Below the pieces are notes generated by a model. That model worked only from the letters and a program-made list of their open reading frames with translations, ran no database searches and was not told the origin of the DNA. Positions 1-9,403 of a stretch of DNA of 38,366 bases are shown here, piece after piece. This stretch comes from Verrucomicrobiota bacterium (lineage in GTDB: Bacteria > Verrucomicrobiota > Verrucomicrobiia > Verrucomicrobiales > DEV007): NCBI GenBank assembly GCA_030625775.1, contig DAOUQC010000047.1, positions 1-38,366 on the forward strand. The letters are read 5' to 3'. Made by a program: the position numbers and the translations under genes. Numbering within the stretch: the stretch's first letter is position 1; each line of letters starts with the position of its first letter.

Positions 1-525
1 CTTCACTCCATCGGTCGCTATCGGCGGCCACAGGCGCAGGCGATTGTTCCCCGGTAATAATTCACCGTCCCAACCACTCCAGACGACAGTGAAGCCATGC
101 TTCATCAAAAACCCATTGCCTGCATGACTCTTCGAGGAAGGGTCATTTCCTCCACCACCGTAGTTGAAATAGCTCAAGAGAGATTTGTTGCCCCGGTTAT
201 TCACTCCGTAGAGCAAAGCCCCGTTGCTCTTACTCGAATCCTTCGGCGCCAAGATGAAAAGATCGCACGACAATTCGACTTTTCCTTTTTTGTTTCGCGG
301 CGACTTGTCGAGGTCACGAATATTCCGGTTCGCAGGCGAGCTTGGATCCAGTTCAAAATACGCCCGACCGATGATACGTTCGTAAGCGCCAACTTCCCCA
401 AAGATTTCTCCATCGGCGAAAAGTTCACACTTTTCTATTTCGAAGCTGACAAGCTCTCCAAATAACAGGCCTGGCAGAAGAAGGACGCTTGAAAGAAAAC
501 AGAATGCCTTTGCTCTTTGTTGCAT
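1..525 (-). CDS. Secreted alpha/beta-hydrolase domain protein (Abhydrolase_10-like), 3' part missing
   Basis: The minus strand is open from ATG at 525 to the window edge (175 codons, no stop), so the C-terminal part lies outside the window. The N-terminus is a probable signal peptide (basic start MQQRAK, then FCFLSSVLLLPGLLFG). The mature part holds GEVGAYERIIGRAYFELDP, RNIRDLDKSPRNKKGKVE, a LYGVNNRGN segment and FTVVWSGWDGE. I recognise this order of motifs from the large secreted Abhydrolase_10 family, whose members are putative esterases/hydrolases of unknown substrate. The catalytic serine region is not in the window, so activity cannot be judged. It is divergent from the sulfatase at 634 with a shared 108-bp promoter region. 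The family call is by eye from memory; the reading frame itself is clear. Confidence 0.8.
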   Translation of the reverse strand, partial: MQQRAKAFCFLSSVLLLPGLLFGELVSFEIEKCELFADGEIFGEVGAYERIIGRAYFELDPSSPANRNIRDLDKSPRNKKGKVELSCDLFILAPKDSSKSNGALLYGVNNRGNKSLLSYFNYGGGGNDPSSKSHAGNGFLMKHGFTVVWSGWDGELLPGNNRLRLWPPIATDGVK

Positions 526-633
526 AATTTCGTCGGGGATCGTGACTATTTTAGTAAACGATATTTATATCACGCTCAATAATTTTATTAAAACGCTTAC
601 TGTAAACGGCAATTTTCCTGTAAAACCACAGCA
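526..633. promoter_or_regulatory. Shared divergent promoter region with repeated GTAAACG elements
   Basis: This AT-rich 108-bp stretch separates the starts of the minus-strand hydrolase and the plus-strand sulfatase, so it must hold both promoters. GTAAACG occurs at 554-560 and again at 602-608, with a related TTAAAACG at 588-595. These resemble half-sites of a transcription-factor operator, but no complete palindrome is seen. No -35/-10 pair stands out. Confidence 0.35.
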
Positions 634-2163
634 ATGACAATCATGAATACGAAATTCCATGGGATCAAATTTGCGGCAATTATATTTGGAATCTGTATGA
701 TGTTTAGTTTGGGATTAGCCGCAAAAAAGCCGGATATCCTCATGATCGCGATTGATGATCTGCGACCAATGCTGGGTTGCTATGGGGACACCAGAATCCG
801 CACACCGAACATCGACCGCCTGGCTTCGCGCGGCGTGGTATTCGAACGCGCCTACTGTCAGTATGCAAAATGCGGGACTTCGCGGCTATCCCTGATGACA
901 GGATTACGCCCTGATTCTGTTGCTGTTTTCAGCAATAGCGACAAGGACGTAAAAGCTTTTCGCAAACGTCGACCAGATGCTATCTCCCTCGCACGCCACT
1001 TGAAAAACCAGGGTTACCACACCCAGAGTTTCGGCAAGATCTATCACGATGGTTGGGATATTGCGACCGATTGGTCGTCACCCTCTTTCCCCGGGAGAGA
1101 AAAAGAAATGCTGGAAGTTTTTGATGACGATCATCCGGACAAGCCATCGCACATTGCCGATCGTTTTGACTGCCCCGTAAAACAAAGTCCGGATGCGATC
1201 GACGAACGCTTCTTCGCCGGACGCATGACCAACAATGTGCTGGCAAAGTTGTGCGAACCGACTGGCGATAAACCGCAGTTTCTCGCCGTCGGTTATCGAC
1301 GACCACATCTGCCTTTTATCGCACCCAAACGTTATTTTGACCTCTACCAACCCGATGATTCGTGGCTGGCAAAAAATCCGCATCCAACTCCAGGATCACC
1401 CGTCATGGCCTGGTTTAATTCGGATGGCTATGTCGGTTCGGCCCGGCGGGTCGGCCTGACAATGCCAAACCCACCCACCCGACAGGAGGCTATTGAGTGG
1501 AATGGTTACGAGATGCGAAGCTACCTCGGGGTCCCGAATCACGGAACCATCGACCGCAAATTGCAATTGGACCTGCTTCAGGCCTACGCAGCCTGCGTAA
1601 GCTTCGTCGATGCTCAGATCGGCAAACTACTGGATGAACTTGAAAATTCCAATCGCCTGGAGAACACAGTGATCATTCTCTGGTCGGACCACGGGTGGCA
1701 TCTTGGCGAACAAAGCGCATGGGGGAAAATGACCAATTTTGAAATCGCCACCCGTGTTCCTTTGATCATTTCCGGACCCGGCATCAAAGCAGGGCGCACA
1801 AAAAATATCGCTGAACTCGTCGATCTATACCCAACCGTTTGCGAACTCGCAAAGATTGAAACTCCCGAACATCTGGAAGGCGAAAGCCTGATTCAAACAC
1901 TTGAGCAACCCTCAATACAGTCGAATGCAACCGCCATCAGTCAATATGCCCGTTTCGGAACCAAGTATATGGGTTATGCCCTGAGAACAGATCGCTATCG
2001 CTTCGTTCTCTGGCAGGAAAGCAAGACGGGAAACATCATCGCACGGGAACTTTATGATCATAACAACGACTCAGGCGAAACCCAAAATCTTGCGAGTCTC
2101 CCGGAACAATCCAAACTCGTATCCAAACTCGAAAATCAAGTAAACGCCTCACTCAAACGATGA
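634..2163 (+). CDS. Secreted sulfatase, iduronate-2-sulfatase-like
   Basis: Sulfatase-family (alkaline phosphatase superfamily) enzyme of 509 aa, expected to hydrolyse sulfate esters of polysaccharides outside the cytoplasm. A signal peptide covers about residues 1-30 ([18 protein letters not shown]). The N-terminal metal ligands are in [15 protein letters not shown] (D41, D42). The formylglycine site is C80 in [19 protein letters not shown], typical of the iduronate-2-sulfatase subgroup, follows mid-protein. The second metal site and catalytic lysine are in [15 protein letters not shown] (D352, H353, K365). The length is normal. The odd feature is threonine where the modification motif C-x-P-x-R has proline. 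The start could also be the ATG three codons later (643); no strong ribosome binding site decides. The 3' end overlaps the convergent DUF1501 gene by 11 bp. Confidence 0.92.
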   Translation: MTIMNTKFHGIKFAAIIFGICMMFSLGLAAKKPDILMIAIDDLRPMLGCYGDTRIRTPNIDRLASRGVVFERAYCQYAKCGTSRLSLMTGLRPDSVAVFSNSDKDVKAFRKRRPDAISLARHLKNQGYHTQSFGKIYHDGWDIATDWSSPSFPGREKEMLEVFDDDHPDKPSHIADRFDCPVKQSPDAIDERFFAGRMTNNVLAKLCEPTGDKPQFLAVGYRRPHLPFIAPKRYFDLYQPDDSWLAKNPHPTPGSPVMAWFNSDGYVGSARRVGLTMPNPPTRQEAIEWNGYEMRSYLGVPNHGTIDRKLQLDLLQAYAACVSFVDAQIGKLLDELENSNRLENTVIILWSDHGWHLGEQSAWGKMTNFEIATRVPLIISGPGIKAGRTKNIAELVDLYPTVCELAKIETPEHLEGESLIQTLEQPSIQSNATAISQYARFGTKYMGYALRTDRYRFVLWQESKTGNIIARELYDHNNDSGETQNLASLPEQSKLVSKLENQVNASLKR

Positions 2164-3577
2164 TGTCGTGCAGCACATTGCCATGCACATCAGTCAGACG
2201 AACATCGCGCCCCGCATAGCGGTAGGTCAAGTTTTCATGATCGATGCCCAACTGATGCAATACCGTCGCCCATAAATCAAAAACCGTGCTTTTGTTTTCG
2301 GTCACATGATAACCAAATTCATCCGTCGCCCCGTAGATCGAGCCCCCCTTGATCCCACCCCCAGCCATCCAGACGCTGAAACCGTAAGGGTTATGGTCTC
2401 GGCCACTGGTTCCCTGGGAAAATGAGGTGCGACCGAATTCAGTCGCCCAAACGACAATTGTCTCGTCCAGCAAACCCCGCGATTTCAAGTCCTTCAACAA
2501 ACCGGCAATAGGTTGGTCGACCTGTTGTGCCATCATTCCGTGACCTTTTTCAAGCCCGCCGTGCTGATCCCAGGGATTGGCCGCCTGACCATCTCCAGGA
2601 AATTGTGGCAGGCAGGTAAGCTCCACAAAACGCACACCTTTTTCAACCAGGCGACGCGCCAGTAATGCTTGGCGACCGTAAGCTGCCGTCATCGGGTTTT
2701 TGGCATCGAGACCGTAGAGTTTTTTGGTTGCTTGAGACTCCCCCTTGATGTCACACAGCTCCGGAATCGCGGACTGCATGCGATATGCCGTTTCATAATT
2801 TTTCACCGCTGCATCAACCTGGGCGTCATTCCCTATGGCTGTTTTGAATCCGGTATCCAGAGTGCGAATGAAATCCAGACGTGATCGCTGAATCTCATCC
2901 CGTTCCCGTGCGGTGATATTGCGAACCGGTTCTGCTTTATCGATGTCGACAATAGAAGCCTGGTTCTGCGCCGGCAGATAACCACTGCTCCATTGACCCA
3001 CCCCACCGTGAGGCACACCCGCCTCTCCGCTTTTCAAGACCACGTAACCCGGCACATCACGATTTTCGCTGCCGAGCCCGTAATTGACCCAGGCCCCCGC
3101 GCTGGCATGCCCTATAAAGGGAAAGCCGGTGTGAAAAGCGTAATTACCCTGGGCGTGTTCGTTCACCCCGCTGGTCATCGAGCGGATCACCGCAATGTCG
3201 TCGATGCATTCGCCTACATGTGGAAAAAGCGAGCTAACCGGTGTTCCGCTTTCACCGTAATTTTTGAACTCAAAGGGACAGCCGAAAATATTGCCGTTGT
3301 TATTGAACTGGGTGCGCTCAACTTTTACCGGCATGGGCTTGCCGTGCAGTTTATTGACAAGTGGTTTGGGGTCGAATGTATCAATCTGGGAAACTCCGCC
3401 CGACATGTAACAAAGGATGACGTTTTTCGCTTTTGGTGCAGAGTGTGGAACGGGCTTGAAGGCCGAAAGACCGGCGTAAGATCGCTCGGCCATCAAGCCT
3501 GACAATGCCAGCATTCCAAAGCCACTGGAACAGCGGGATAACATCTGGCGACGAGAGAAATTTTGTGAGTATTCCAT
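2153..3577 (-). CDS. DUF1501 family protein, Tat-exported
   Basis: 474-aa DUF1501 protein. The N-terminus carries a twin-arginine signal ([25 protein letters not shown]), so export in folded form is expected. The family signature [17 protein letters not shown] (about residues 56-72) is followed by conserved segments ending in [20 protein letters not shown] and the C-terminal [19 protein letters not shown]1501 proteins are distant relatives of the sulfatase/phosphatase fold. In PVC bacteria they are nearly always paired with DUF1549/DUF1553 cytochrome-type proteins; their reaction is not established. Here it follows the PSCyt gene by only 3 nt (ATG at 3577, upstream stop at 3583-3581), so the two are co-transcribed and probably work as a pair. 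The start is well supported by the Tat motif. Confidence 0.93.
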   Translation of the reverse strand: MEYSQNFSRRQMLSRCSSGFGMLALSGLMAERSYAGLSAFKPVPHSAPKAKNVILCYMSGGVSQIDTFDPKPLVNKLHGKPMPVKVERTQFNNNGNIFGCPFEFKNYGESGTPVSSLFPHVGECIDDIAVIRSMTSGVNEHAQGNYAFHTGFPFIGHASAGAWVNYGLGSENRDVPGYVVLKSGEAGVPHGGVGQWSSGYLPAQNQASIVDIDKAEPVRNITARERDEIQRSRLDFIRTLDTGFKTAIGNDAQVDAAVKNYETAYRMQSAIPELCDIKGESQATKKLYGLDAKNPMTAAYGRQALLARRLVEKGVRFVELTCLPQFPGDGQAANPWDQHGGLEKGHGMMAQQVDQPIAGLLKDLKSRGLLDETIVVWATEFGRTSFSQGTSGRDHNPYGFSVWMAGGGIKGGSIYGATDEFGYHVTENKSTVFDLWATVLHQLGIDHENLTYRYAGRDVRLTDVHGNVLHDIIV

Positions 3578-3580
3578 GGC

Positions 3581-6500
3581 TTACTTGATATAGATAAACT
3601 CCTTCAGATTAAAAACAGCATGGGCCAGATCCGCCCAGGGTTGGAGATCACCAACAGGATTACCATACTCGGCCATTCGTATCTCCAGTGAACCAATACG
3701 CGATTCAATGTCGGCAATCTGCATCTTCTGCTTTTCGCTCAAAGCTTCTCGAACCTGCCGACTCGTCATCCCATGAAACTCCGCCCCTGCTGCAACGGCA
3801 ATTTCATCTTCATCCAAAGCGCGGCCATAAAGCCTGGCTTCCAGAATACGTCCTTTCAACATGCGGTTGCCTCCAGAATTTCCATGTCGCAAACCAAAGA
3901 GAATCTGCGTATCCCCACCCTTAAACCGATTGAGCCCGGTCTTTTTATACGGCGCTCCGTAGGATTCTCCATTTCGATACGCTCGAATCATTCCGTCCTT
4001 TTCGTAAACGATCGCTATTCGAACTGCTTCACTCTCTGCCTCAGCAGCAGAACCTTTAAAATCCAAGGTGCGGGCAAAATTATTTGATCCCGAAATCCAA
4101 TGCTTGGACTGACGTTCTCCGAACACAATAGCATCAAAGGTGACCCCGTTCAGGCTTTGAACCGTCATAAGTCCGCCACCGCGCTGATTAAGATCGTCCA
4201 AAATCACCAGCGCCTCCAAAGTCTTGTCTTTCAGGTCGGATGCTAGCGGAGCTGTGGCCACGTGACTGCTTCCATCCACCACCAGCGCACCGTCAACGAT
4301 CCGCGCCTTGCCAAAAGGTTTGCCGTGCAGGTTCCCAATCTGATCTTCGAAACCCTTTTCGAAATCCCACAACGCCAGAGGCTTTGGCCTTGTCGGCTTG
4401 TCCCCAGGATCAGGCAATGCTGCCAGCAGACGTTTTCGGACCGGTTCCAGTATGTTGCGTTTCTGATCATTCAGGGTGGCCAAACCCTGTTGAAGATTTT
4501 TGGATGTTCGGGTAAAACTTTCATACTGTCCGCCAAGTACAGTGACAAATTCTTGTGCTGAAGCCAACTCCTTGTCTGCAGGAGGACGTCCAAGAGCTGT
4601 TTCAAAAATTCGCGTGATCCGAAAACTGTCATCCTTCAAGAGTGGATCCTTCTCCATTTTTTCCGCCCATTGTGCAGACAAGCCGATGACAAAACGATCA
4701 TTCAACATGGTCAATGACTGCGCTGGAACATTGGTGACATCACGACGTCCCTTGGTCGCAAACGGAACCGGTGCATCAAATATCGCCAGAAAAGGATCGA
4801 GCGAATTACGCCGTATGGACACGTATAGGCTCCTTCGTTTGCCTGAACCACCGATTCCGGGACCATACATCAAAGGATCCAGCTCGTTTGACACCACTAG
4901 CAGGGAATCACGAATGGCCTCGGCATCCAGACGCCGGATGTTTGCGTGTGAGAGCAGGCGGTTACCTGGATCTGCGTCACCAGCTTTCTCCGACTGATCG
5001 GAACTCAACTGCCAGGTTTCTGCCGTGACCATGAATCGGATCATGTCCTTGATCGACCAATTTTTTTCGACAAAGTGCGACGCCAGATAATCGAGCAATT
5101 CCGGATGCGAAGGTTTCTCCCCGAGCCGGCCAAAGTTATCCATGGTCGGCACGATGCCCTGTCCGTAAAGATAATGCCAGAGGCGATTCACCATGACCCG
5201 GGCCGCGAAGGGATTATCCGGACGCACCAGATCATTCGCAAGCTCCAGGCGACCGCTCTGAGTCGTGGCATAGGGAGTATCGTCTATCGCTTCCAGAAAA
5301 CGACGTGGCACGGGCTCACCCAGCTCCTTGTGATCACCCCTCACCATCATCGGCTGGTCATAGTTGTCGGCTTCGAACAATCCGGGGACGCGCACCGGCA
5401 AGGGCACTTCCGCTTCCAGCTTGCGGTATTTCAGGATCGATGCTTTCGCTCCCGGCAAAGTGTTCAACTGATTTGAAAGTAGACCCACCCTCAGCGCCTC
5501 ACCCAAAAACAAAGCCTGCCCGTTACTCATACGATTTTGTTGCCAGGCTACGACACAATTCTTTAGAGCTGATTGATACACTCGCGCGACATCTCCAACA
5601 GTTTTGGGCAGAGTTTTGTGTCCGGCATCGAACAGCGGCTCCAGCCACTCACGCAAATCCCCCTTCGGAGGCGCAGATCCCTTTGGCAACAGAACAGCAT
5701 TGCGAATCCCAAACCAGGAACGCTCACTTGATGTGTTGGCCAACACCGCCTGATCTGCAGCGGTAGACAATTCAATATGAATGTCATCACCGTCCCAATA
5801 GGTTAAATCGTACTTTTGCCAGACCCATTTGCCCTCTTTTAATTTGGCCACCGGATAGACTGTTCCGCTTCGCGGGTAATTCTGAACCACGTAACGTGCC
5901 ATGGCCTGACCGTCGCCTGCCATTTGCAGCCAAAGCTCCTTTTCACCTTTCAAGGCAATCCGTTTCGATGCCAGCACCGCACGGTGTTTGTCTGACAGGA
6001 GATGTGAATACGAACCCGCTGGAAATATCCCGCTCACCACAGAGTCACCTTTTGCATGAATAGCAAACTCCCCGGCTGAAGAAGGTTTCCCTTCAAGTCC
6101 TTCACCGTAGGAAAACCATTCCCGGTAAGTTTTGGCATCGCTCAAATCCCAGCGAACACCGCTATTAGGATTCAGGTTTTTCATAACAGTAGCCCGATTT
6201 TTCTCCCAACTGTTTTCCACGCTGTCCCACTGTTTTGAAAAATCCCCACCTTTCCCTGCACTCCAAATTGTATGCAGCAAGTGGTCGGACTTTTCTGCAG
6301 CCTCCAATTCCTTCTTCAATATGCCATCAGGCTTGCGTAGTTTTTCCGCAACCACACTCGCCTCCTTCAACCAGTCTTCTGCCAGAACAGACCTCAATTC
6401 TTTTTTTAGCTGTGCCAGTTCCTTCTTATTTTTATCCAGCGTTCCCGGAGCTGACACATCGATCAAAGCCGGACGTGTCGAACCTAAAATCCCAAACAGA

Positions 6501-7642
6501 GCATAATAATCCGCCTGACTGATGGCATCGAATTTGTGATTGTGACAACGCGCGCAGGACACAGTCAGGCCCATGAAGGTTTTTGAAAACACATTGATCT
6601 GGTCATCAGTGAAACGGACTTTTTCATCCAAGGCGTCTGTCGGCGCAAAACCATGGAAGACCATGCGCCAGTGCGCCGTTCCAATGGCGGATTCATTGAG
6701 TGCCAGCTCGTTATTAATACGCGGCTTCTTCAACAGGTCTCCAGCGATGTGCTCCCGCATGAGTTGATCATAGGGAATGTCTGCATTGAGCGCACGAATG
6801 AGATAGTCCCGGTAACGATAAGCGTGCGGAATCGTGGGATCTCCTTCCGATCCATGGGTTTCAGCGTAACGCACCCAATCCATCCAGTGACGTGCCCAGC
6901 GTTCGCCAAACCGGGAAGAATCGAGCAAACGACTGACGAGTTTTTTGTATGCGCCCCCACTTCGATCCTTCAGAAAAAGCTCAATCTCCTGCGGAGTCGG
7001 AGGCAAGCCGGTCAACGCATAGGACAAACGTCGTATCAAAGTTCGGCGGTCGGCTTTTGCTGCAGGTTTCAGTCCTTCATCCTCCAGCGTCGATAGAATA
7101 AACTGATCGACCGGGTGTTGCGACCACTTGGAATTTTTTACTTTGGGAAGCGCCGGTTTTTTTACCGGCTGGAAACTCCACCACAACTCACGCCGGTCAC
7201 GAATCGCATTCCAGTCCGTGTCTGCCGCGACTTCTTCATCCGTCGGTGCATTGTCTCGCGGATCGGGGGCTCCCATGGCTATCCACTTTTCAAAATCAGC
7301 GATAATGTTTTCGTCCAATTTTGCTCCTGCTTTGGGCATTTTAAGATCTTCGTGCTGGTGGCGAATCGTTTTGATCAAGAGGCTTCCCTCAGGATCTCCC
7401 GGAACAATCGTTTTTCCTGAATCACCTCCTGCAAGGAGAGCATCACGATGATCGAGTATCAATCCGGCCTTCACCTTTCCGCCTGTGCGGTGACACTCGT
7501 AACATTCCTGTGCAAGAATTGGTCGAATGCGAACTTCGAAAAATTCCATCTGCTCGGCGGACAATTTCGGTGCAGCCGGCAGTGCTCCCGGAGCCACCAA
7601 TGCCAGTAAGACCAAGCCCGATAATGTTGAAAAAAACTTCAT
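3581..7642 (-). CDS. PSCyt1/DUF1549/DUF1553 protein with C-terminal LamG-like domain
   Basis: Very large exported protein, 1353 aa from the ATG at 7642. I prefer this start to a GTG 14 codons upstream because it opens directly with a signal peptide (MKFFSTLSGLVLLALVAPGA) and makes an ATGA overlap with the IclR gene, with AGGAG 11 nt upstream. Domains in order: Planctomycete cytochrome C (PSCyt1) about 33-125 with heme motif CYECH at 47-51; DUF1549 about 173-390, including a second C-x-x-C-H at 363-367 (CARCHNHKFD); a long middle region 400-780; DUF1553 about 797-1035 (NPFAARVMVNRLWHYLYGQG); and a concanavalin/LamG-like beta-sandwich about 1090-1255 that may bind carbohydrate. These proteins are thought to act on extracellular polysaccharide in PVC bacteria, but the reaction is unproven. 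The two CxxCH motifs imply covalent heme. Confidence 0.93.
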   Translation of the reverse strand: MKFFSTLSGLVLLALVAPGALPAAPKLSAEQMEFFEVRIRPILAQECYECHRTGGKVKAGLILDHRDALLAGGDSGKTIVPGDPEGSLLIKTIRHQHEDLKMPKAGAKLDENIIADFEKWIAMGAPDPRDNAPTDEEVAADTDWNAIRDRRELWWSFQPVKKPALPKVKNSKWSQHPVDQFILSTLEDEGLKPAAKADRRTLIRRLSYALTGLPPTPQEIELFLKDRSGGAYKKLVSRLLDSSRFGERWARHWMDWVRYAETHGSEGDPTIPHAYRYRDYLIRALNADIPYDQLMREHIAGDLLKKPRINNELALNESAIGTAHWRMVFHGFAPTDALDEKVRFTDDQINVFSKTFMGLTVSCARCHNHKFDAISQADYYALFGILGSTRPALIDVSAPGTLDKNKKELAQLKKELRSVLAEDWLKEASVVAEKLRKPDGILKKELEAAEKSDHLLHTIWSAGKGGDFSKQWDSVENSWEKNRATVMKNLNPNSGVRWDLSDAKTYREWFSYGEGLEGKPSSAGEFAIHAKGDSVVSGIFPAGSYSHLLSDKHRAVLASKRIALKGEKELWLQMAGDGQAMARYVVQNYPRSGTVYPVAKLKEGKWVWQKYDLTYWDGDDIHIELSTAADQAVLANTSSERSWFGIRNAVLLPKGSAPPKGDLREWLEPLFDAGHKTLPKTVGDVARVYQSALKNCVVAWQQNRMSNGQALFLGEALRVGLLSNQLNTLPGAKASILKYRKLEAEVPLPVRVPGLFEADNYDQPMMVRGDHKELGEPVPRRFLEAIDDTPYATTQSGRLELANDLVRPDNPFAARVMVNRLWHYLYGQGIVPTMDNFGRLGEKPSHPELLDYLASHFVEKNWSIKDMIRFMVTAETWQLSSDQSEKAGDADPGNRLLSHANIRRLDAEAIRDSLLVVSNELDPLMYGPGIGGSGKRRSLYVSIRRNSLDPFLAIFDAPVPFATKGRRDVTNVPAQSLTMLNDRFVIGLSAQWAEKMEKDPLLKDDSFRITRIFETALGRPPADKELASAQEFVTVLGGQYESFTRTSKNLQQGLATLNDQKRNILEPVRKRLLAALPDPGDKPTRPKPLALWDFEKGFEDQIGNLHGKPFGKARIVDGALVVDGSSHVATAPLASDLKDKTLEALVILDDLNQRGGGLMTVQSLNGVTFDAIVFGERQSKHWISGSNNFARTLDFKGSAAEAESEAVRIAIVYEKDGMIRAYRNGESYGAPYKKTGLNRFKGGDTQILFGLRHGNSGGNRMLKGRILEARLYGRALDEDEIAVAAGAEFHGMTSRQVREALSEKQKMQIADIESRIGSLEIRMAEYGNPVGDLQPWADLAHAVFNLKEFIYIK

Positions 7643-8424
7643 GCAAATAGTCGCTCCTGTATTTCCCTTGCTGCGCAAACACACTCGCGCCCAAGACGCT
7701 CAAATTCTGATTCCGGTAATCGAAAAGACGGCGACATCACCGTCAGTGCTGCCACCGGGTATTCATATTGATTCAGGATTGGCGCACCAATACAGTGGAT
7801 GCCTGCCAGGCCTTCGGCCAGATCGACGGCATAGCCACGGTTACGAGTCCTCGCCAGATCTTCTTTCAGAGCTTTGCGAGTTGAACGTGTCGTTGCGGTA
7901 TAGGATTTCAACTTCACCCTTCCCAGCCAGTCAGAGAATTCAACATCCGGGAGCCATGCAAGAATCGCCTTACCCGGCGCACAGGAAAACAAAGGCACAC
8001 GCAATCCAATCTCCCCCGTGACCTTGACCGGGTGATGACCTCCAACCTGCTCCAGCACGACTGCCTTGTCGCCGGAACGCACTAACAATTGCACGGTCTC
8101 GCCTTCTCGGTCTCGCAATTCTTGCATGGCTTCGTAGGCACACACGGCCAGACTCTTTTCGTTCACCTTAGGCCGGGACAAATCAAACAGCTTGTTACTC
8201 AGAACGAATCGTTTGTCCGACTCTCGCCGATGAAGGTATCCCCTCTCCTGCAGAGTATTGGTGATCCTGAAAACTGAGTTTTGCGAAACTCCCAGCTCTC
8301 GAACTATTTCAGCAACGCTCAATCCGAGTGAATGCTCACTGAGCAATTCCAAGATGGCCAAAGTCCGATCCGTTCCCGGGGATTGGGCAGTTCCATTGAG
8401 TCTAAGGGGTTCTTTAACTTCCAT
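7639..8424 (-). CDS. IclR family transcriptional regulator
   Basis: 261 aa from ATG 8424. An in-frame TTG at 8484 would add 20 residues, but 261 aa matches the usual family length. An N-terminal winged helix-turn-helix occupies about residues 20-80 (ILELLSEHSLGLSVAEIVRELGVSQNSVFRITNTLQERGYL). The IclR effector-binding domain follows at about 85-258, with the family features VRSGDKAVVLEQVGG, LFSCAPGKAILAWLP and the C-terminal DLAEGLAGIHCIGAPILN. The regulator is first in its operon: its TGA overlaps the ATG of the PSCyt gene. It therefore probably controls the PSCyt/DUF1501 pair and itself. The effector is unknown; IclR proteins typically sense small carboxylic acids, sugars or aromatic compounds. 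Confidence 0.9.
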   Translation of the reverse strand: MEVKEPLRLNGTAQSPGTDRTLAILELLSEHSLGLSVAEIVRELGVSQNSVFRITNTLQERGYLHRRESDKRFVLSNKLFDLSRPKVNEKSLAVCAYEAMQELRDREGETVQLLVRSGDKAVVLEQVGGHHPVKVTGEIGLRVPLFSCAPGKAILAWLPDVEFSDWLGRVKLKSYTATTRSTRKALKEDLARTRNRGYAVDLAEGLAGIHCIGAPILNQYEYPVAALTVMSPSFRLPESEFERLGRECVCAAREIQERLFA

Positions 8425-8628
8425 GCCAAAAAGCAACTTAACATAGTTATATTTAGATAGGCATCTGAATGTAGATTTTTGCAAGTTTTATTTATTTTTC
8501 TTCTATCCGGGCTACCCCTTGCTCAACGACACGATAATGCCGCAATTACACCCTTGCCGCGATGTAAATCCTGAAAGCGCCCCGCCGGGAATGCTCTACA
8601 CTGACACTTTGAAACTACAGCCCCTCCT

Positions 8629-9348
8629 CTACTGCGTTCGAAAAGCCACCTCCTCATAGGGCTGAATGACAACAAAACCCGAACCCTCAAAAAGCATTTG
8701 AAACGACTCACCTGATCCACGCCCAATGAAAGTGCGCAAGGAAGTATCGGTTTTGAATTGTGGAACCAGGTCACCACTCCAGGCGACGGTCGCATTTGGA
8801 TCTGTCATGACTGGCTTTCCAGGTTCAACAACAAGGGTAATCGGATCATAATGAGTTGTCATCGCCACCATGCCTGAGCCGCTCAAATGGATATTAAAAA
8901 GTCCTCCACTCATCATGGCCGCAACTTTTTTCATCATCTTTATCTTGTGATCCAGAGTCTGCTCGAAAGCGAGCACATCATTGCCATTAATATAAATACT
9001 TTCATTCTGAAGATTAATGACACTCACCTTCTTACCTGCATCGGCCAGATAGAGTTTACCCCGGCCCTCTGCATAAGTGATCCGCATCCCTTCCCCGGAA
9101 ACAGCTTTTTTCAACAGGTTGCCGAGGCCTTGATCCATCATTTTTTCCCGGGTGAACTTGATGCTGCCATGGTAGGCGACCATTGACCCCATCTTGGTAT
9201 TGATGCGCCCATCGAGATTAACCTCAAGCAGGCGCTCGGTTTCTTTTTCAAACAGACCATGCCCCTTGTCCTGCTGGGATGTGGCTCGGATGAATTCGTC
9301 GAGAGTGTAACTTGGCTGGTTTTTCAGGAGAGGTGGTGGAGTTGTCAT
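8629..9348 (-). CDS. AIM24 family protein
   Basis: 239-aa protein of the AIM24 family (TIGR00266/DUF124-type beta-sandwich, tryptophan RNA-binding attenuator protein-like fold). Characteristic segments are VNLDGRINTKMGSMVAYHGSI, GKLYLADAGKKVSVINL, FNIHLSGSGMVAMTTHYDP and the C-terminal GRGSGESFQMLFEGSGFVVIQP. No signal peptide or membrane segment is seen, so it is probably cytoplasmic or peripheral. The biochemical role of bacterial members is not known. It lies 55 bp downstream of the SulP gene on the same strand and may be co-transcribed with it. The start ATG 9348 gives a sensible full-length family member. Confidence 0.88.
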   Translation of the reverse strand: MTTPPPLLKNQPSYTLDEFIRATSQQDKGHGLFEKETERLLEVNLDGRINTKMGSMVAYHGSIKFTREKMMDQGLGNLLKKAVSGEGMRITYAEGRGKLYLADAGKKVSVINLQNESIYINGNDVLAFEQTLDHKIKMMKKVAAMMSGGLFNIHLSGSGMVAMTTHYDPITLVVEPGKPVMTDPNATVAWSGDLVPQFKTDTSLRTFIGRGSGESFQMLFEGSGFVVIQPYEEVAFRTQ

Positions 9349-9403
9349 GCTTCAAATAACTATTGAAGATCAGCCAAAACCACAACCCTAATTTGAAAAA
9401 ATC

